DNA from: Chryseobacterium scophthalmum
GTDB lineage: Bacteria > Bacteroidota > Bacteroidia > Flavobacteriales > Weeksellaceae
NCBI RefSeq assembly: GCF_900143185.1
Contig: NZ_FSRQ01000001.1
Coordinates: 1,612,001-1,676,000, forward strand
Direction of reading: 5' to 3'
DNA length: 64,000 nt
Shown here: one piece after another, positions 8,035 to 17,260 of the stretch
Layout of the letters: the number at the start of each line of letters is the position of its first letter
Position numbering within the stretch: position 1 is the stretch's first letter
Notes under the pieces: generated by a model
What the model saw: only the letters and a program-made list of their open reading frames with translations
Database searches by the model: none
Told to the model about the DNA's origin: nothing
Made by a program: the position numbers and the translations under genes

Positions 8035-8643
8035 ATGGCAACACCGTCGGAACTATTAAAAAATTTAGACTACCTTCATCCGCTTAACGATGAAGAGCGT
8101 GACGCCCTATCTAAAATTGGCAAACCACTATTTCTTTCAAAAAAAACAAAATTGGTTGAGTCAGGCGATTTATTTGACCATGTTTTTGTACTTACAACTG
8201 GCTTATTGCGTTGGTATTTTGATTCGGATGATGGTACCGAAAATAATGTTTTTTTTACCTCAGAAAAAGAACACGCTATTATAGCCGGAATTCCGGAATA
8301 TTATGACGACCAAAAGCAGACAAAATACACGATTGAAGCGCTTGTGGATACTCAATTATTGTTGTTCCCAAAAGATCAGTTCGAGGAACTGGCTTTTCAG
8401 CATAAAGGCATTTTTCAATTTTACATTAAATCTCTAAAAGTGATCATCGGTACTTTACGCAATCGTACAGAGCAATTGTGCAGCGATTCTCCGAGCGCTC
8501 GCTATGAAGTTTTCTTAAAAAATCGTCCTTACATTACAAGGAATGCAAACCGTAAGTATATTGCCAATTTTTTAGGAATTACACCCAATTCTTTATCCAG
8601 ATTAACAGCCCGCATACAAAAAAAACCGCCACCGAAAAAATAA
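8035..8643 (+). CDS. Crp/Fnr-family transcriptional regulator
   Basis: Protein of 202 aa with an N-terminal cyclic-nucleotide-binding-like beta roll (residues about 15-130; LVESGDLFDHVFVLTTGLLRWYF) and a C-terminal helix-turn-helix (KYIANFLGITPNSLSRLTARI). The classical cAMP-binding RxS phosphate cassette and Fnr-type N-terminal cysteines are not apparent, so the ligand is unknown. It is 104 bp upstream of a co-directional four-gene transport operon, whose promoter region has repeated TGTACAAAAA elements, and is a plausible regulator of it. The C-terminus ends in an unusual Lys/Pro-rich tail. Confidence 0.85.
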   Translation: MATPSELLKNLDYLHPLNDEERDALSKIGKPLFLSKKTKLVESGDLFDHVFVLTTGLLRWYFDSDDGTENNVFFTSEKEHAIIAGIPEYYDDQKQTKYTIEALVDTQLLLFPKDQFEELAFQHKGIFQFYIKSLKVIIGTLRNRTEQLCSDSPSARYEVFLKNRPYITRNANRKYIANFLGITPNSLSRLTARIQKKPPPKK

Positions 8644-8675
8644 CTTAAGAATAGTTTTTCAGAGTTTCTTCGTTT

Positions 8676-8723
8676 TAATTTTGCACTGTACAAAAACCTG
8701 TATTACAGTCGATTGTACAAAAA
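8676..8723 (+). promoter_or_regulatory. Promoter and repeats ahead of the Spy-like/HlyD/TolC operon
   Basis: TAATTTTG at 8676-8683 fits a -7 box. Just downstream are two direct repeats TGTACAAAAA (8687-8696 and 8714-8723) and, between them, a perfect palindrome CTGTATTACAG (8699-8709). The position suggests binding sites for a regulator. Confidence 0.5.
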
Positions 8724-8747
8724 GTATGATTTAAAACAAAAAAAACA

Positions 8748-9392
8748 ATGAACAAAAAAATTCTAAGAATAGCTACAGTAAGCTTATTCATGCTGTTAGC
8801 AAGTAACTCCGTAAATGCCCAAACTCAACCAGTAGAAAAAATTGGCACTTACATTACTAAGGAAATGTCATTTCTTAATATGACCCCGTTACAGGCACAA
8901 CAGATTTATCAAATCAATGTACAAGCTGCTGCTGCGGTAGAAAATTTAGACCAAAAAAGTTTTGCTCAAAATTCTTCACAGAAAGAAAATTTCGAAAGTT
9001 TTGCAAAAATTTTAAAAGAAAGAAACCTTGCCTTACAGGAAATTCTTTCGCCTGCACAGTTCCAGCTTTTTCAGGAAAATAAAATCGCCAGAGCCGCTAC
9101 TTTCAGAACAATGGTTATGGCACGTATGCTAGATTTAAGCAACGACCAGTTGACACCAATTTTCAACATTAATCAGAAAGTGGTTGAAAACGTAAGAAAA
9201 GATCTAGATATCTACTTTTCTGCAAATAACAATAAAGGTAAAAACACTGCTCAACGCAAACTACACAAAGCATTGAAGAAAGCCGATAAAGCTTTTGACC
9301 AGATTTTAAGTCCACAGCAAATCACCACTTATCATGAAAATGCCGATTTCTTACGCAGTGTACTTCGCGAAGAATACGGAACTAAAAATTAG
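8748..9392 (+). CDS. Exported Spy/CpxP-like protein with LTxxQ motifs
   Basis: Protein of 214 aa with a typical signal peptide (MNKKILRIATVSLFMLLASNS, cleavage near VNAQ). Four LTxxQ-like motifs recur: MTPLQAQQI, LSPAQFQLF, LSNDQLTPI and LSPQQITTY, in an otherwise helical, charged protein. This is the signature of Spy/CpxP-type periplasmic proteins, although the overall match is weak and two full copies would make it longer than Spy. It is the first gene of an operon with an HlyD adaptor and a TolC-like channel. A role in envelope stress or substrate binding is inference. Confidence 0.6.
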   Translation: MNKKILRIATVSLFMLLASNSVNAQTQPVEKIGTYITKEMSFLNMTPLQAQQIYQINVQAAAAVENLDQKSFAQNSSQKENFESFAKILKERNLALQEILSPAQFQLFQENKIARAATFRTMVMARMLDLSNDQLTPIFNINQKVVENVRKDLDIYFSANNNKGKNTAQRKLHKALKKADKAFDQILSPQQITTYHENADFLRSVLREEYGTKN

Positions 9393-9467
9393 TTTTTTAT
9401 CATGCTTTATGATTCTCGGTATTATCTTAACTGATATGCCGGGATTTTTATCCCAAATTATTTTACT

Positions 9468-9869
9468 ATGCAAAAATTACTTACAATACTGTGTGTATTC
9501 CTGTGTTGCGGCCTATCGTATGCTTCCACAGGAACTTTAGAAGATACTATCGCAGATACAGCATCTTGGCTTATCATGCTTATTTTACCATTTGCCGGAA
9601 TATTTCTTTTTTGGAAAGTTCATATTTATCCTGAAAAAGTGGCGGAAAAGAAAAACCATCCACAATTAAACGCCATCAAAAGCATGTGCTTGCTTTCACT
9701 GGTATTTGGCGGTCTTCTTTGGCCGGTTGCTTTAATATGGGCAAACTACGATTACAAAAAAGAAAAAACACCTTCTTCAGATTCAGAAAATTTAGATTCT
9801 TCAAACGGAAAAGAAGAAATTTTAATTGAAGAAAACCAATCGCTTTCAAAAGAAACACAAAATCATTAA
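9468..9869 (+). CDS. DUF3302 membrane protein (YiaW-like)
   Basis: Protein of 133 aa with a signal-like first helix (MQKLLTILCVFLCCGLSYAS) and two further membrane segments, LIMLILPFAGIFLFWKVHIYPE and CLLSLVFGGLLWPVALIWANYDY. The central pattern is the DUF3302 type found in E. coli YiaW, which is encoded beside the HlyD-like YiaV. The same arrangement is seen here, as the next gene (11 bp downstream) is an HlyD-like adaptor. The C-terminal 35 residues are acidic and Ser rich. Confidence 0.72.
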   Translation: MQKLLTILCVFLCCGLSYASTGTLEDTIADTASWLIMLILPFAGIFLFWKVHIYPEKVAEKKNHPQLNAIKSMCLLSLVFGGLLWPVALIWANYDYKKEKTPSSDSENLDSSNGKEEILIEENQSLSKETQNH

Positions 9870-9880
9870 GAATAAAAATT

Positions 9881-11038
9881 ATGTTAGAATTACTCATCGG
9901 AATATATGCCGGAATTTGCTGGCTTCTCATTAAAAAATTAAAATTAATTCCTTGGAATTTCAATACGCAGGTTGTTGTCTATTCCTTACCAATTTTCGGG
10001 TCTATTGCTCTTATTTTGAGTCTGAATTACTTCTGCCCTATTACATCGGATGTAAAAGTAGGTAACCGAAGCGTAGATATTACGACTCAAACTTTAGGGA
10101 GAGTAAAAAAGGTATATGTAAAAACCAATCAGGAAGTTAAAAAAGGAGATACGTTATTCACTATTGACCCTTTGCCTTATCAGCAAGAAATAAAATCTTT
10201 GGAAGCGCAATTGAGCAATATGAAATCTACCGTTTCATCTTACAATTCAGATATTGATGCTTCTCGTAAAAATATTTTGAGTTTACAATCTCAATTGGAT
10301 TTAAGCAACAAGAGAATAAAGCAATATCAGGAATTGGTAAATGCAGGTGCAGCCAATAAATTTGATTTGGAACAGGCAATGTCAACTTCACAGGATCTGC
10401 AATCAAGAATCAGTGCAGCACAGGCTCAGAAATCATCTTTAGAAACCAAATACAACTCTAATTACAAGGGAGAAAACGCTTCACTTTCGGAAATCAAAGC
10501 CAAATTAGAACAAGCAAAATGGAATCTTTCTCAAACTGTTGTTTTAGCGCCAACAGACGGCTTTATACCCAACGTACAGCTGAACGAAGGAGCAATCATC
10601 GCACCGTTTAAATCTGCTTTTGTTTTAATTCAAAAACAGCAGTCTATCATTGCATTCTTTTCTCAAAATGAATTGGAAGCCGTAAAAAATGGCGATGAAG
10701 TAGAACTTGCTTTAAAAACCTCACCCGGAAAAGTGGTAAAAGCAAAACTGGAATATGTAATCGATGCAACAAGCCAGGGTATTATGAATAATGCAGGAGG
10801 AATGTTTGGTGGCAACGGAACAACAGCAGGAATTCCGGATACCGCAAGACAATTGCCCGAAACAGACGGAAAATTGATTGCAAAATTTGTTTTAGATGAA
10901 AAAGAAAAACCATTAACAGTCGGTGCGCGAGGTACAGCAGTTATTTATTCTGACAACATTAAACCTTTACATTTAATCAGAAAAGTGATGGTGAGAGTGA
11001 ACAGTAAAGTCAATTACTTAATTCTAAAACTTCATTAA
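9881..11038 (+). CDS. HlyD-family membrane-fusion protein (YiaV-like)
   Basis: Periplasmic adaptor of 385 aa anchored by two N-terminal hydrophobic segments (residues 1-20 and 30-50). It then shows a biotinyl-lipoyl half (VDITTQTLGRVKKVYVKTNQEVKKGDTLFTID), a long coiled-coil hairpin (about 95-195), the second lipoyl half (VVLAPTDGFIPNVQLNEGA) and a beta-barrel domain. It joins an inner-membrane component to the outer-membrane channel encoded next (2-bp gap). No ABC, MFS or RND pump is present; the DUF3302 protein before it may be the inner-membrane partner, as proposed for YiaVW-type pairs. Confidence 0.88.
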   Translation: MLELLIGIYAGICWLLIKKLKLIPWNFNTQVVVYSLPIFGSIALILSLNYFCPITSDVKVGNRSVDITTQTLGRVKKVYVKTNQEVKKGDTLFTIDPLPYQQEIKSLEAQLSNMKSTVSSYNSDIDASRKNILSLQSQLDLSNKRIKQYQELVNAGAANKFDLEQAMSTSQDLQSRISAAQAQKSSLETKYNSNYKGENASLSEIKAKLEQAKWNLSQTVVLAPTDGFIPNVQLNEGAIIAPFKSAFVLIQKQQSIIAFFSQNELEAVKNGDEVELALKTSPGKVVKAKLEYVIDATSQGIMNNAGGMFGGNGTTAGIPDTARQLPETDGKLIAKFVLDEKEKPLTVGARGTAVIYSDNIKPLHLIRKVMVRVNSKVNYLILKLH

Positions 11039-11039
11039 A

Positions 11040-12440
11040 ATGGTAAAGAAAATAAGTATTGTAAGCGTTCTGTTACTAACTTTAACCTCTTGTATTGGCT
11101 ATAAAAATGCAACACCTGAAAAAATAGAAGCTTTAAAAAACACCAGTGAAATAAAGGCAAACATCGAAATCCCTGATAAATGGATTCAAGATAAAGAAAC
11201 AGACAACCCCGATTTTTCTTATCAATGGATGAATGAGCTTATTACAACCGAGCTTGAAGTTTTGGTAAAGGAAGGACTTGCCCACAACGCAGATATCATT
11301 ATCTCTAAAGAAAAGCTGAATCAAATAGAATTGTCGATGGATATTGCAGGAAGTAACCTTTACCCAAGTGTAAATGCGTTGGCAAATACCAGCAACAATC
11401 TTGTAAGCGGAACTCACATTGGAAATTTACAATTAAAAGCCAATTGGGAACTCGACCTTTGGGGAAAAAATAAATCGGCTGAAATGGTGAGCGTAAGTCA
11501 ATTTTATTCGGCGGCATTTCAACAAAAAATGTTGAAACAATCGGTTGCTGCAATGATAGCCAAAGCTTACTATCTAAATATTGCAGGGCAATATCAAGAG
11601 CAAAAAATCAGTCAGTATATTGGTATGACCGAAGATTTGAAAAAGATTTATCTGGTTCAAAATAAGGTCGGAACTGCCAATGAAATTGATCTATCCAACA
11701 TCGAAAGTGAAATTATTTTGCTGAATTCTTATCTTGAAAAAGTAAAAAATGCCAATTCACAATCTCGAAGAAGTTTAGAAATGCTTTGCGGAAGATATCC
11801 GGAAGGTTTATTGAAAGTTAATGCAGAGTTTTCAGCTTTAAAACAAGAAATTCCAATCAATTTCCCTTTAAGTCTTTTAGAAAAAAGGTCTGATATTATG
11901 GCGCAACAATTTCAGATAGAAGCCAGTTTTTATGAAGTTCAGGAAGCAAAAGCGGCAAGATTGCCTTCCATCAACATCAGTGCAGCTTTTGGTGCGGCAG
12001 AAACCAATGTAGGGGCTATCAGCAATCTTTTTTCCAATCCTTTGATAAAAGTTGGCGGCGGATTGACAACCCCAATTTTCAACGGAGGAAAACTGAAAAA
12101 GAATGTTGAAGTAAAAACTTCAAAGCAAAAACAAGTGATAGAAGAATATGCAAAATCAGTGCTTTTGGCCTATAATGAAGTAGAATCTGCATTAGCTAAT
12201 CTCAGTTCTATTGAAAAGCAAAATGTTTTTCAGAAACAGGCAATTTCTTCACTGGAAAGGAATGTTGATTTAACGAAAAAACAAATAAAAATCGGCAGCA
12301 ATAATAGTTTTATATTACTCCAAAAGCAGAGAGACCTTATAAAAAAAGAGATGAACATCATCGACCTCGACCTGCAACAACGCATCGAGAGAATTAATCT
12401 TTACATGGCTTTAGGAGCCAATGGTCTTGAACATTTTTAG
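11040..12440 (+). CDS. TolC/NodT-family outer-membrane efflux lipoprotein
   Basis: Protein of 466 aa with a lipoprotein signal (VLLLTLTSCIGYK; lipid Cys about residue 18) and the duplicated outer-membrane efflux repeat of the NodT branch. Characteristic stretches are NWELDLWGKNKSAEM, PLSLLEKRSDIMAQQFQIEAS and PIFNGGKLKKNVEVKTSKQ. It forms the outer-membrane channel of the tripartite system and is the last gene of the operon. A 185-bp inverted-repeat element lies in the following spacer. Confidence 0.9.
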   Translation: MVKKISIVSVLLLTLTSCIGYKNATPEKIEALKNTSEIKANIEIPDKWIQDKETDNPDFSYQWMNELITTELEVLVKEGLAHNADIIISKEKLNQIELSMDIAGSNLYPSVNALANTSNNLVSGTHIGNLQLKANWELDLWGKNKSAEMVSVSQFYSAAFQQKMLKQSVAAMIAKAYYLNIAGQYQEQKISQYIGMTEDLKKIYLVQNKVGTANEIDLSNIESEIILLNSYLEKVKNANSQSRRSLEMLCGRYPEGLLKVNAEFSALKQEIPINFPLSLLEKRSDIMAQQFQIEASFYEVQEAKAARLPSINISAAFGAAETNVGAISNLFSNPLIKVGGGLTTPIFNGGKLKKNVEVKTSKQKQVIEEYAKSVLLAYNEVESALANLSSIEKQNVFQKQAISSLERNVDLTKKQIKIGSNNSFILLQKQRDLIKKEMNIIDLDLQQRIERINLYMALGANGLEHF

Positions 12441-12509
12441 AAATATTGGTCTCAGTGGCTTTTCAGAAAAGAAAAGCAGACTTGGGACCTTTTTTATATT
12501 TTCAATTTT

Positions 12510-12696
12510 AGTACATGCTATTTTTTAACCGCAAAAGAAACAAAAGATTTTTTGATGGTAAAAGTGATTCAAAAGTTAGCAAAATTAATACTAAATTGAT
12601 ACTGTACCTTTTGCATTCTTTTGAAATTTTCCTTTTTCAATCATTTCTTTTGTAGCTTTTGCGGTTAAAATTAAATATTATTTTTTGTCATGTACT
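12510..12696. repeat. Inverted-repeat element, copy 1 (MITE/REP-like)
   Basis: Outer arms AGTACATG / CATGTACT and inner arms TTAACCGCAAAAGA / CTTTTGCGGTTAA frame about 187 bp without coding capacity. Shares its termini and interior (TCAATCATTTCTTTTG) with copies at 42783 and 53290. Confidence 0.8.
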
Positions 12697-12720
12697 CAAA
12701 TATTCAGTTTAGATAAAATA

Positions 12721-12747
12721 AAAACCACTGCAAAATACAGTGGTTTT
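12721..12747 (-). terminator. Terminator of the SH3-like gene
   Basis: Perfect 10-bp stem AAAACCACTG/CAGTGGTTTT, directly after the stop codon on the minus strand. Confidence 0.75.
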
Positions 12748-12764
12748 CAAATTTATAATTAAGA

Positions 12765-13610
12765 TTATTTCAATCGATAAGAATCACCATTCCAGAGATA
12801 GGTTTTTGAGGCGTTTTTCTTCTTTTCACGCTCTTTCTCATCTTTTTCCATCTCTTCCATTTTAAAAATAAAAGCATCAGGAATTCCGCCTTTATCATTA
12901 GGAAAAACAAATTGTTCGCTGTGGTAATAAACATCTGCATCACCTACGTTCATCAATTGAGGAAGCGCAATCATTTTTTTATCTTTCACCAAAACATATT
13001 GGTCATAACTTGCAATTCCACAAGCTTCACCAGAAACCATGGCTTTTAAAGTAAATTCTACATTTTTCAGCTTATGATTGCTCTCAATATTGAACGTTCC
13101 GTAACTCAGACTTTCGGCTGAACCGGTATCGAAAGAAACCTCATCAATCAATGTATTTCCTTCAACCATTTTAATGGCAGCAATATTTTGCTTGATCACA
13201 ATCTCAGGATATTCCTTGTCTTTTTTATTAATGGTTTTCGTTAAACCAAAAAGAAAATCATATCCGTTTTTAGTTCTGTAACCTACACAAAGATTTCCGC
13301 CCCAAACGTAGCCTTCTGATGTTTTATCACCTTTCTGGTAAGATATTTTGTACCAATTGGCTCTTCTTTCGCCTAATTTCAAAATCGTTTCATCTTGTTT
13401 AAGGATCAAAATCTGCTGATTCGTTTGTAAGGAATCCAAAATTTGGGCATTCACATTTGGTGACTGCCTGATTCTCGTAAAATCGGTAAAAATTTTCTGC
13501 GTTTTATTTTCTTCAAAATGGAAAACTCCGTTTGCATATTCGTAATCTTCTTCCTGTGCTGAGAAAAACTGAATAATGCATAAAAATAAAACGGTGATGA
13601 ATGATTTCAT
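12765..13610 (-). CDS. Exported SH3-like domain protein
   Basis: Protein of 281 aa with signal peptide (MKSFITVLFLCIIQFFSAQ). Residues about 40-110 look like a bacterial SH3 domain (FTRIRQSPNVNAQILDSLQTNQQI, then WYKISYQKG and GYVWGGNLCVGY). The rest is a domain of unknown function with a Cys pair-like CGIASYDQY region. The C-terminus is highly charged (MEEMEKDEKEREKKK) and ends in a short hydrophobic strand. It lies 57 bp downstream of prmA on the same strand and may be cotranscribed. Function unknown. Confidence 0.65.
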   Translation of the reverse strand: MKSFITVLFLCIIQFFSAQEEDYEYANGVFHFEENKTQKIFTDFTRIRQSPNVNAQILDSLQTNQQILILKQDETILKLGERRANWYKISYQKGDKTSEGYVWGGNLCVGYRTKNGYDFLFGLTKTINKKDKEYPEIVIKQNIAAIKMVEGNTLIDEVSFDTGSAESLSYGTFNIESNHKLKNVEFTLKAMVSGEACGIASYDQYVLVKDKKMIALPQLMNVGDADVYYHSEQFVFPNDKGGIPDAFIFKMEEMEKDEKEREKKKNASKTYLWNGDSYRLK

Positions 13611-13667
13611 ATTAATTAGATTGAAGTTGAGGTTAAGCTTGAAATTAAAATATTATAATAACAGATT

Positions 13668-14495
13668 TTACTTTTCAAGCAATAAGCTTACCCATTCTTC
13701 ACGCTGTAATTTCTTTTTCAGTTCTAAATTATTTTCTTTACAAACTTCCAAAATATCATCAACATCGAAGAAACACAAACCTGAAAGTAATAATTTCCCA
13801 CCTTCATTTAATACAGAAACGTAAGTTGGAATATCTGAGATCAAAATATTTCTGTTGATATTCGCTAAAATAATATCGTAATTTTCTTTTCCTAAATTAT
13901 CTGCAGTTCCCAATTCTATATCCAATTCCACACCGTTTCTTACAGCATTTTCTTTTGAATTTTCAACTGACCATTCATCAATATCAATGGCTTTTGTATC
14001 TCCGGCTCCGATTTGTTTTGCGTAAATCGCCAAAACTGAAGTTCCGCAACCCATATCCAAAACTTTCTTGTCTTTAAAATCGATATCCATCATTTGCTGG
14101 ATCATCAAATGCGTTGTTGGGTGATGACCTGTTCCGAAAGACATTTTAGGCTGAATGATAATTTCGTGCATTCCTTCTACAGATTCATGAAATTCTGCTC
14201 TGATCAATACTTTATCATCGATATTAATCGGTTCAAAATTCTTTTCCCACTCTTCATTCCAGTTAATATTTGGCATTTCGGTGAAAGTATATTCTATTTT
14301 CACTTCTTCATTTTGAAAAAGTGGCAATGCTTTCAGCTCTTCTTCTTTGAAAAGCTCTTTCTGAATATATCCTAAAATACCATGAATTTCTTCTGTGAAA
14401 CTGTCGAAACCTATTTCGATAAGCTCGGCCATTAATATTTCGTTCCAAGGCTGAAGTGGAGAGATCTTGAAATCGAATTCTAAATAATTTTGCAT
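13668..14495 (-). CDS. prmA: Ribosomal protein L11 methyltransferase
   Basis: SAM-dependent enzyme that methylates lysines and the N-terminus of ribosomal protein L11. From MQNYLEFDFKISP it has 275 aa (a start six codons upstream is less likely). The substrate-binding N-terminal domain is followed by PKMSFGTGHHPTTHLM, the PrmA hallmark. SAM motif I is KKVLDMGCGTSVLAIYAKQIGA, and DIILANINRNILI is the NPPY-equivalent motif NINxxIL. Length is normal for Bacteroidetes PrmA. Confidence 0.93.
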   Translation of the reverse strand: MQNYLEFDFKISPLQPWNEILMAELIEIGFDSFTEEIHGILGYIQKELFKEEELKALPLFQNEEVKIEYTFTEMPNINWNEEWEKNFEPINIDDKVLIRAEFHESVEGMHEIIIQPKMSFGTGHHPTTHLMIQQMMDIDFKDKKVLDMGCGTSVLAIYAKQIGAGDTKAIDIDEWSVENSKENAVRNGVELDIELGTADNLGKENYDIILANINRNILISDIPTYVSVLNEGGKLLLSGLCFFDVDDILEVCKENNLELKKKLQREEWVSLLLEK

Positions 14496-14779
14496 GTGAG
14501 TAATTTGTTGCAAAAATAAGTATTTAAAAGTTTAAAGATGATGAGATTTACCCATGAAGATTATAATTGAAAGAAAATATATTTTGGCTAAAGCCATGTA
14601 TCCTGTCAAAGCAAAAGCGGGCTAAAGCCCGCTCCTATTGATTTTATTATCTTAATGTAGAAGTTGTTATTATTTATAGCTACCAGTCTTTTTGTTTTCA
14701 CAAAAATCTACCTCTTCAAGGAAGGGGAATTTTAGCATTTCTAATACTAACTTCTACTATCTAGTTTCTAACTTCTAAA
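14496..14779. other. Spacer with a GC-rich palindrome
   Basis: No gene is seen. GCGGGCTAAAGCCCGC near 14619-14634 is a perfect 6-bp inverted repeat around a 4-base loop, and another short palindrome (TTGGCTAAAGCCA) precedes it. Both look like dispersed REP-type sequences or a transcription end between two minus-strand genes. Confidence 0.5.
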
Positions 14780-15493
14780 TTAAGGATTTGTAGAGAAAAT
14801 AGAGCCATTCGCGATCAAAGCACGTCTGTTCATTTTCAAAATATCTCTTACCCATTCTGCAAAATCTTCAGGCTGAAGAACTTTATCAGGATTTCCGTCT
14901 GTTAAACCACCTTGGATAGACATATCTGAAGCAATTGTACTTGGCGTTAAAGTAATTACACGAATGTTTTGCTTTCTCCATTCTGCCATCATTGATTGAG
15001 ATAAAGAAACGACGGCTGCTTTTGAAGCTGCATAAGCCGACATATTTGGTCCGCCTTTCAAACCTGCTGTAGAAGCTACATTCACAATATCACCTTCACC
15101 TTTTTCTTTTAAATATGGATAAACAGCTTTTGCTGCATAATACACTCCGAAAAGATTGGTTTTGATTACCTGCTCCCAAGTTTCTGAAGGCATCTCTTCA
15201 ATAGAACCGAAATCTCCGATTCCAGCATTGTTGATTAAAATATCTACTCCGCCTAATTGCTCAACAATAGATTCTATTCCTGCTTTCACATGAATTTCAT
15301 TATCGATACTAAAAACTGCATACGCTGTATTTACACCCAATCTCTGGATTTCGTCCACAGTCATTTTAAGGTTTTCTTCGTTTCTTCCTGTGATTCCTAT
15401 ATTCACTCCTTCATTCGCAAGAATTAAAGCGATTGCTTTTCCGAGACCTCTTCCACCACCGGTAATGATGGCGTTTTTTCCCTTTAGATTCAT
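14780..15493 (-). CDS. Short-chain dehydrogenase/reductase (FabG-like)
   Basis: NAD(P)-dependent oxidoreductase of 237 aa. It has the Rossmann glycine motif ITGGGRGLGKAIA (residues 10-22), NNAG at about 87-90, the catalytic Ser in VASTAGLKGG, and YAASKAA carrying Tyr-x-x-x-Lys. Charge at the end of beta-2 (TGRN) suits NADPH. Closest in style to 3-oxoacyl-ACP reductase-like members, but SDR substrate cannot be named; the main fatty-acid FabG is probably elsewhere. It stands alone on the minus strand. Confidence 0.85.
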   Translation of the reverse strand: MNLKGKNAIITGGGRGLGKAIALILANEGVNIGITGRNEENLKMTVDEIQRLGVNTAYAVFSIDNEIHVKAGIESIVEQLGGVDILINNAGIGDFGSIEEMPSETWEQVIKTNLFGVYYAAKAVYPYLKEKGEGDIVNVASTAGLKGGPNMSAYAASKAAVVSLSQSMMAEWRKQNIRVITLTPSTIASDMSIQGGLTDGNPDKVLQPEDFAEWVRDILKMNRRALIANGSIFSTNP

Positions 15494-15657
15494 TATTTAA
15501 ATTTTATTGGTGCAAATTTACGAAACCATTTTTTCAAACAAGTGTTTATATTTTTGATTTAATAAAAATTAATCATCAGGAAATTCTATATCAAAACAAA
15601 ACCAACTTACGAATAAGCTGGTTTCTGAAAGTAATATATAAAAAGTAAAAACTGATT

Positions 15658-17241
15658 CTAAGGAATAAGAATTGAATTTTGAACCTCAAATTCTTCTGAT
15701 GCCAAAAATTCATTTCCGTACATATCGAGCGCTTTCACCTCAACTTTGTGTTTTCCAAGAGTTAATTTATTTCCAAATCCTCCAGTCCAGATATGTTTTG
15801 ACTGTTCCGGATTTGAAGGTCTTCTTCCTGGAAATATTTTATCTGTAGCATCCCATTTAAAAACCGAGTTTGCAAAGTTGGGATCGATGGTTTCGTTGTA
15901 TTCCATTTCTTCCCATTTTCCGCCGTCAATTCTGTACTGCACTTTATCTTTTTTGCTTCCCATAAAGAAGTTTGCCAAAATTTTAGCCGAAGTTTTCGAT
16001 GGATGAGGAATCACTTTCGGAACATACAATTGAATTTGATAATCTTCAGGTTTTCCTGCCGTTTTGTACTTTACTTTGTACTGATTATCATTAAAACTGA
16101 TGAAAGAATATCCTTTTGCAGTACCATCTCTCATGGTAGAAGTCGGCAAACCGATTTCATCTGAAGTTCCAGACCACCAATCTCCGCAAGTAGTTCCTAC
16201 ATTATATTCGTGAAGATCTTTTGTTCCTTCCCAACCTTGAGCTTTTCCGTAAAAAATCTGTTGCTGAATATGCGTATGAGCTGACAACATCAATGCATTT
16301 GCAAATGGAGAAAGCGCATCAAACAATTTCTGACGATCTGCATTTCTAAAATTATCTTCATTATTATGATCTAAAGGAATGTGAAAAGAAACGACGATCA
16401 GTTTGTTTTTATCGACCAGTTTTAAATCATTTTCGATAAACTGAATCTGATCTTCTCTGAAACCACCCCAATATCCTTTTCCATCTCTCGGATCAGGGTA
16501 AAGAATATCGTCAAGTACGATAAAATGTACATTTCCGTAGTTGAAAGAGTAATTTGCAGGACCAAAATTAGCCTCAAAAGTTTCATCTGAAAGCTGATCT
16601 TCTTTCGCATCATAATTCATATCATGATTTCCCATCACGTTGTACCAAGGCAAACCGACTTCTTTCATCACATCGGCATAAGGTTTCTGAAGACTCAGAT
16701 CATCGCCTACCAAATCTCCAAGACTGATCCCGAAAACTGCATTTTTCTTGGTTGATTTTACTTCGTTAACGATTGCTCTTTTGAAATAATCCAGCTGCTT
16801 TTCTGTGTAAGGTTGAGGATCTCCGAAAACCAAAATATCAAAGTTTTTGCTTTCGTTTTGTTTATGTAAAGCAAAATTTAATTCTTTAGGAAGTTCTCCT
16901 GTAGGTGCAGTTCCTTTATACTTAAAATCCGCAGGTGAACCTTTAGGCTTATATTGATAATAATATTGCGGTAAATTATTTTGATTTAAAGCTACCATAT
17001 AACCCGATGGTTTAATGACAAAAACCGTCTGACCTTCTGTAATCGGCAAGCTGTATCTTCCGTTTTTATCGGTTAAAACAACCTGTGCTCCGTTTGAAAC
17101 TGCAACATTTTCAATTCCTTTTTCACGTTTTTCTTTCTTCTGGTTTTTATTGATGTCTTCAAAAACATATCCTGAAACCGATGCCTGAGAAAATGCCATC
17201 GCTGAAATAACTAAAGACGGTATAATTAATTTAAATTTCAT
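15658..17241 (-). CDS. Exported calcineurin-like metallophosphoesterase
   Basis: Protein of 527 aa from MKFKLIIPSLVISAMAFSQA (a signal peptide); a longer in-frame start would put 20 residues before it. An N-terminal carboxypeptidase/SdrD-like beta domain (SGYVFEDINKNQKKEK) is followed by a metallophosphoesterase core. The metal ligands lie in FGDPQPY, SLGDLVGDD, MGNHDMNYD, SFHIPLDH and SAHTHIQQ. A C-terminal beta domain follows. It is the last gene of a SusC-SusD-phosphoesterase set, so it probably removes phosphate from the imported or captured substrate at the cell surface or in the periplasm. Confidence 0.88.
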   Translation of the reverse strand: MKFKLIIPSLVISAMAFSQASVSGYVFEDINKNQKKEKREKGIENVAVSNGAQVVLTDKNGRYSLPITEGQTVFVIKPSGYMVALNQNNLPQYYYQYKPKGSPADFKYKGTAPTGELPKELNFALHKQNESKNFDILVFGDPQPYTEKQLDYFKRAIVNEVKSTKKNAVFGISLGDLVGDDLSLQKPYADVMKEVGLPWYNVMGNHDMNYDAKEDQLSDETFEANFGPANYSFNYGNVHFIVLDDILYPDPRDGKGYWGGFREDQIQFIENDLKLVDKNKLIVVSFHIPLDHNNEDNFRNADRQKLFDALSPFANALMLSAHTHIQQQIFYGKAQGWEGTKDLHEYNVGTTCGDWWSGTSDEIGLPTSTMRDGTAKGYSFISFNDNQYKVKYKTAGKPEDYQIQLYVPKVIPHPSKTSAKILANFFMGSKKDKVQYRIDGGKWEEMEYNETIDPNFANSVFKWDATDKIFPGRRPSNPEQSKHIWTGGFGNKLTLGKHKVEVKALDMYGNEFLASEEFEVQNSILIP

Positions 17242-17260
17242 TTTTAATATTTTTAAAAGA

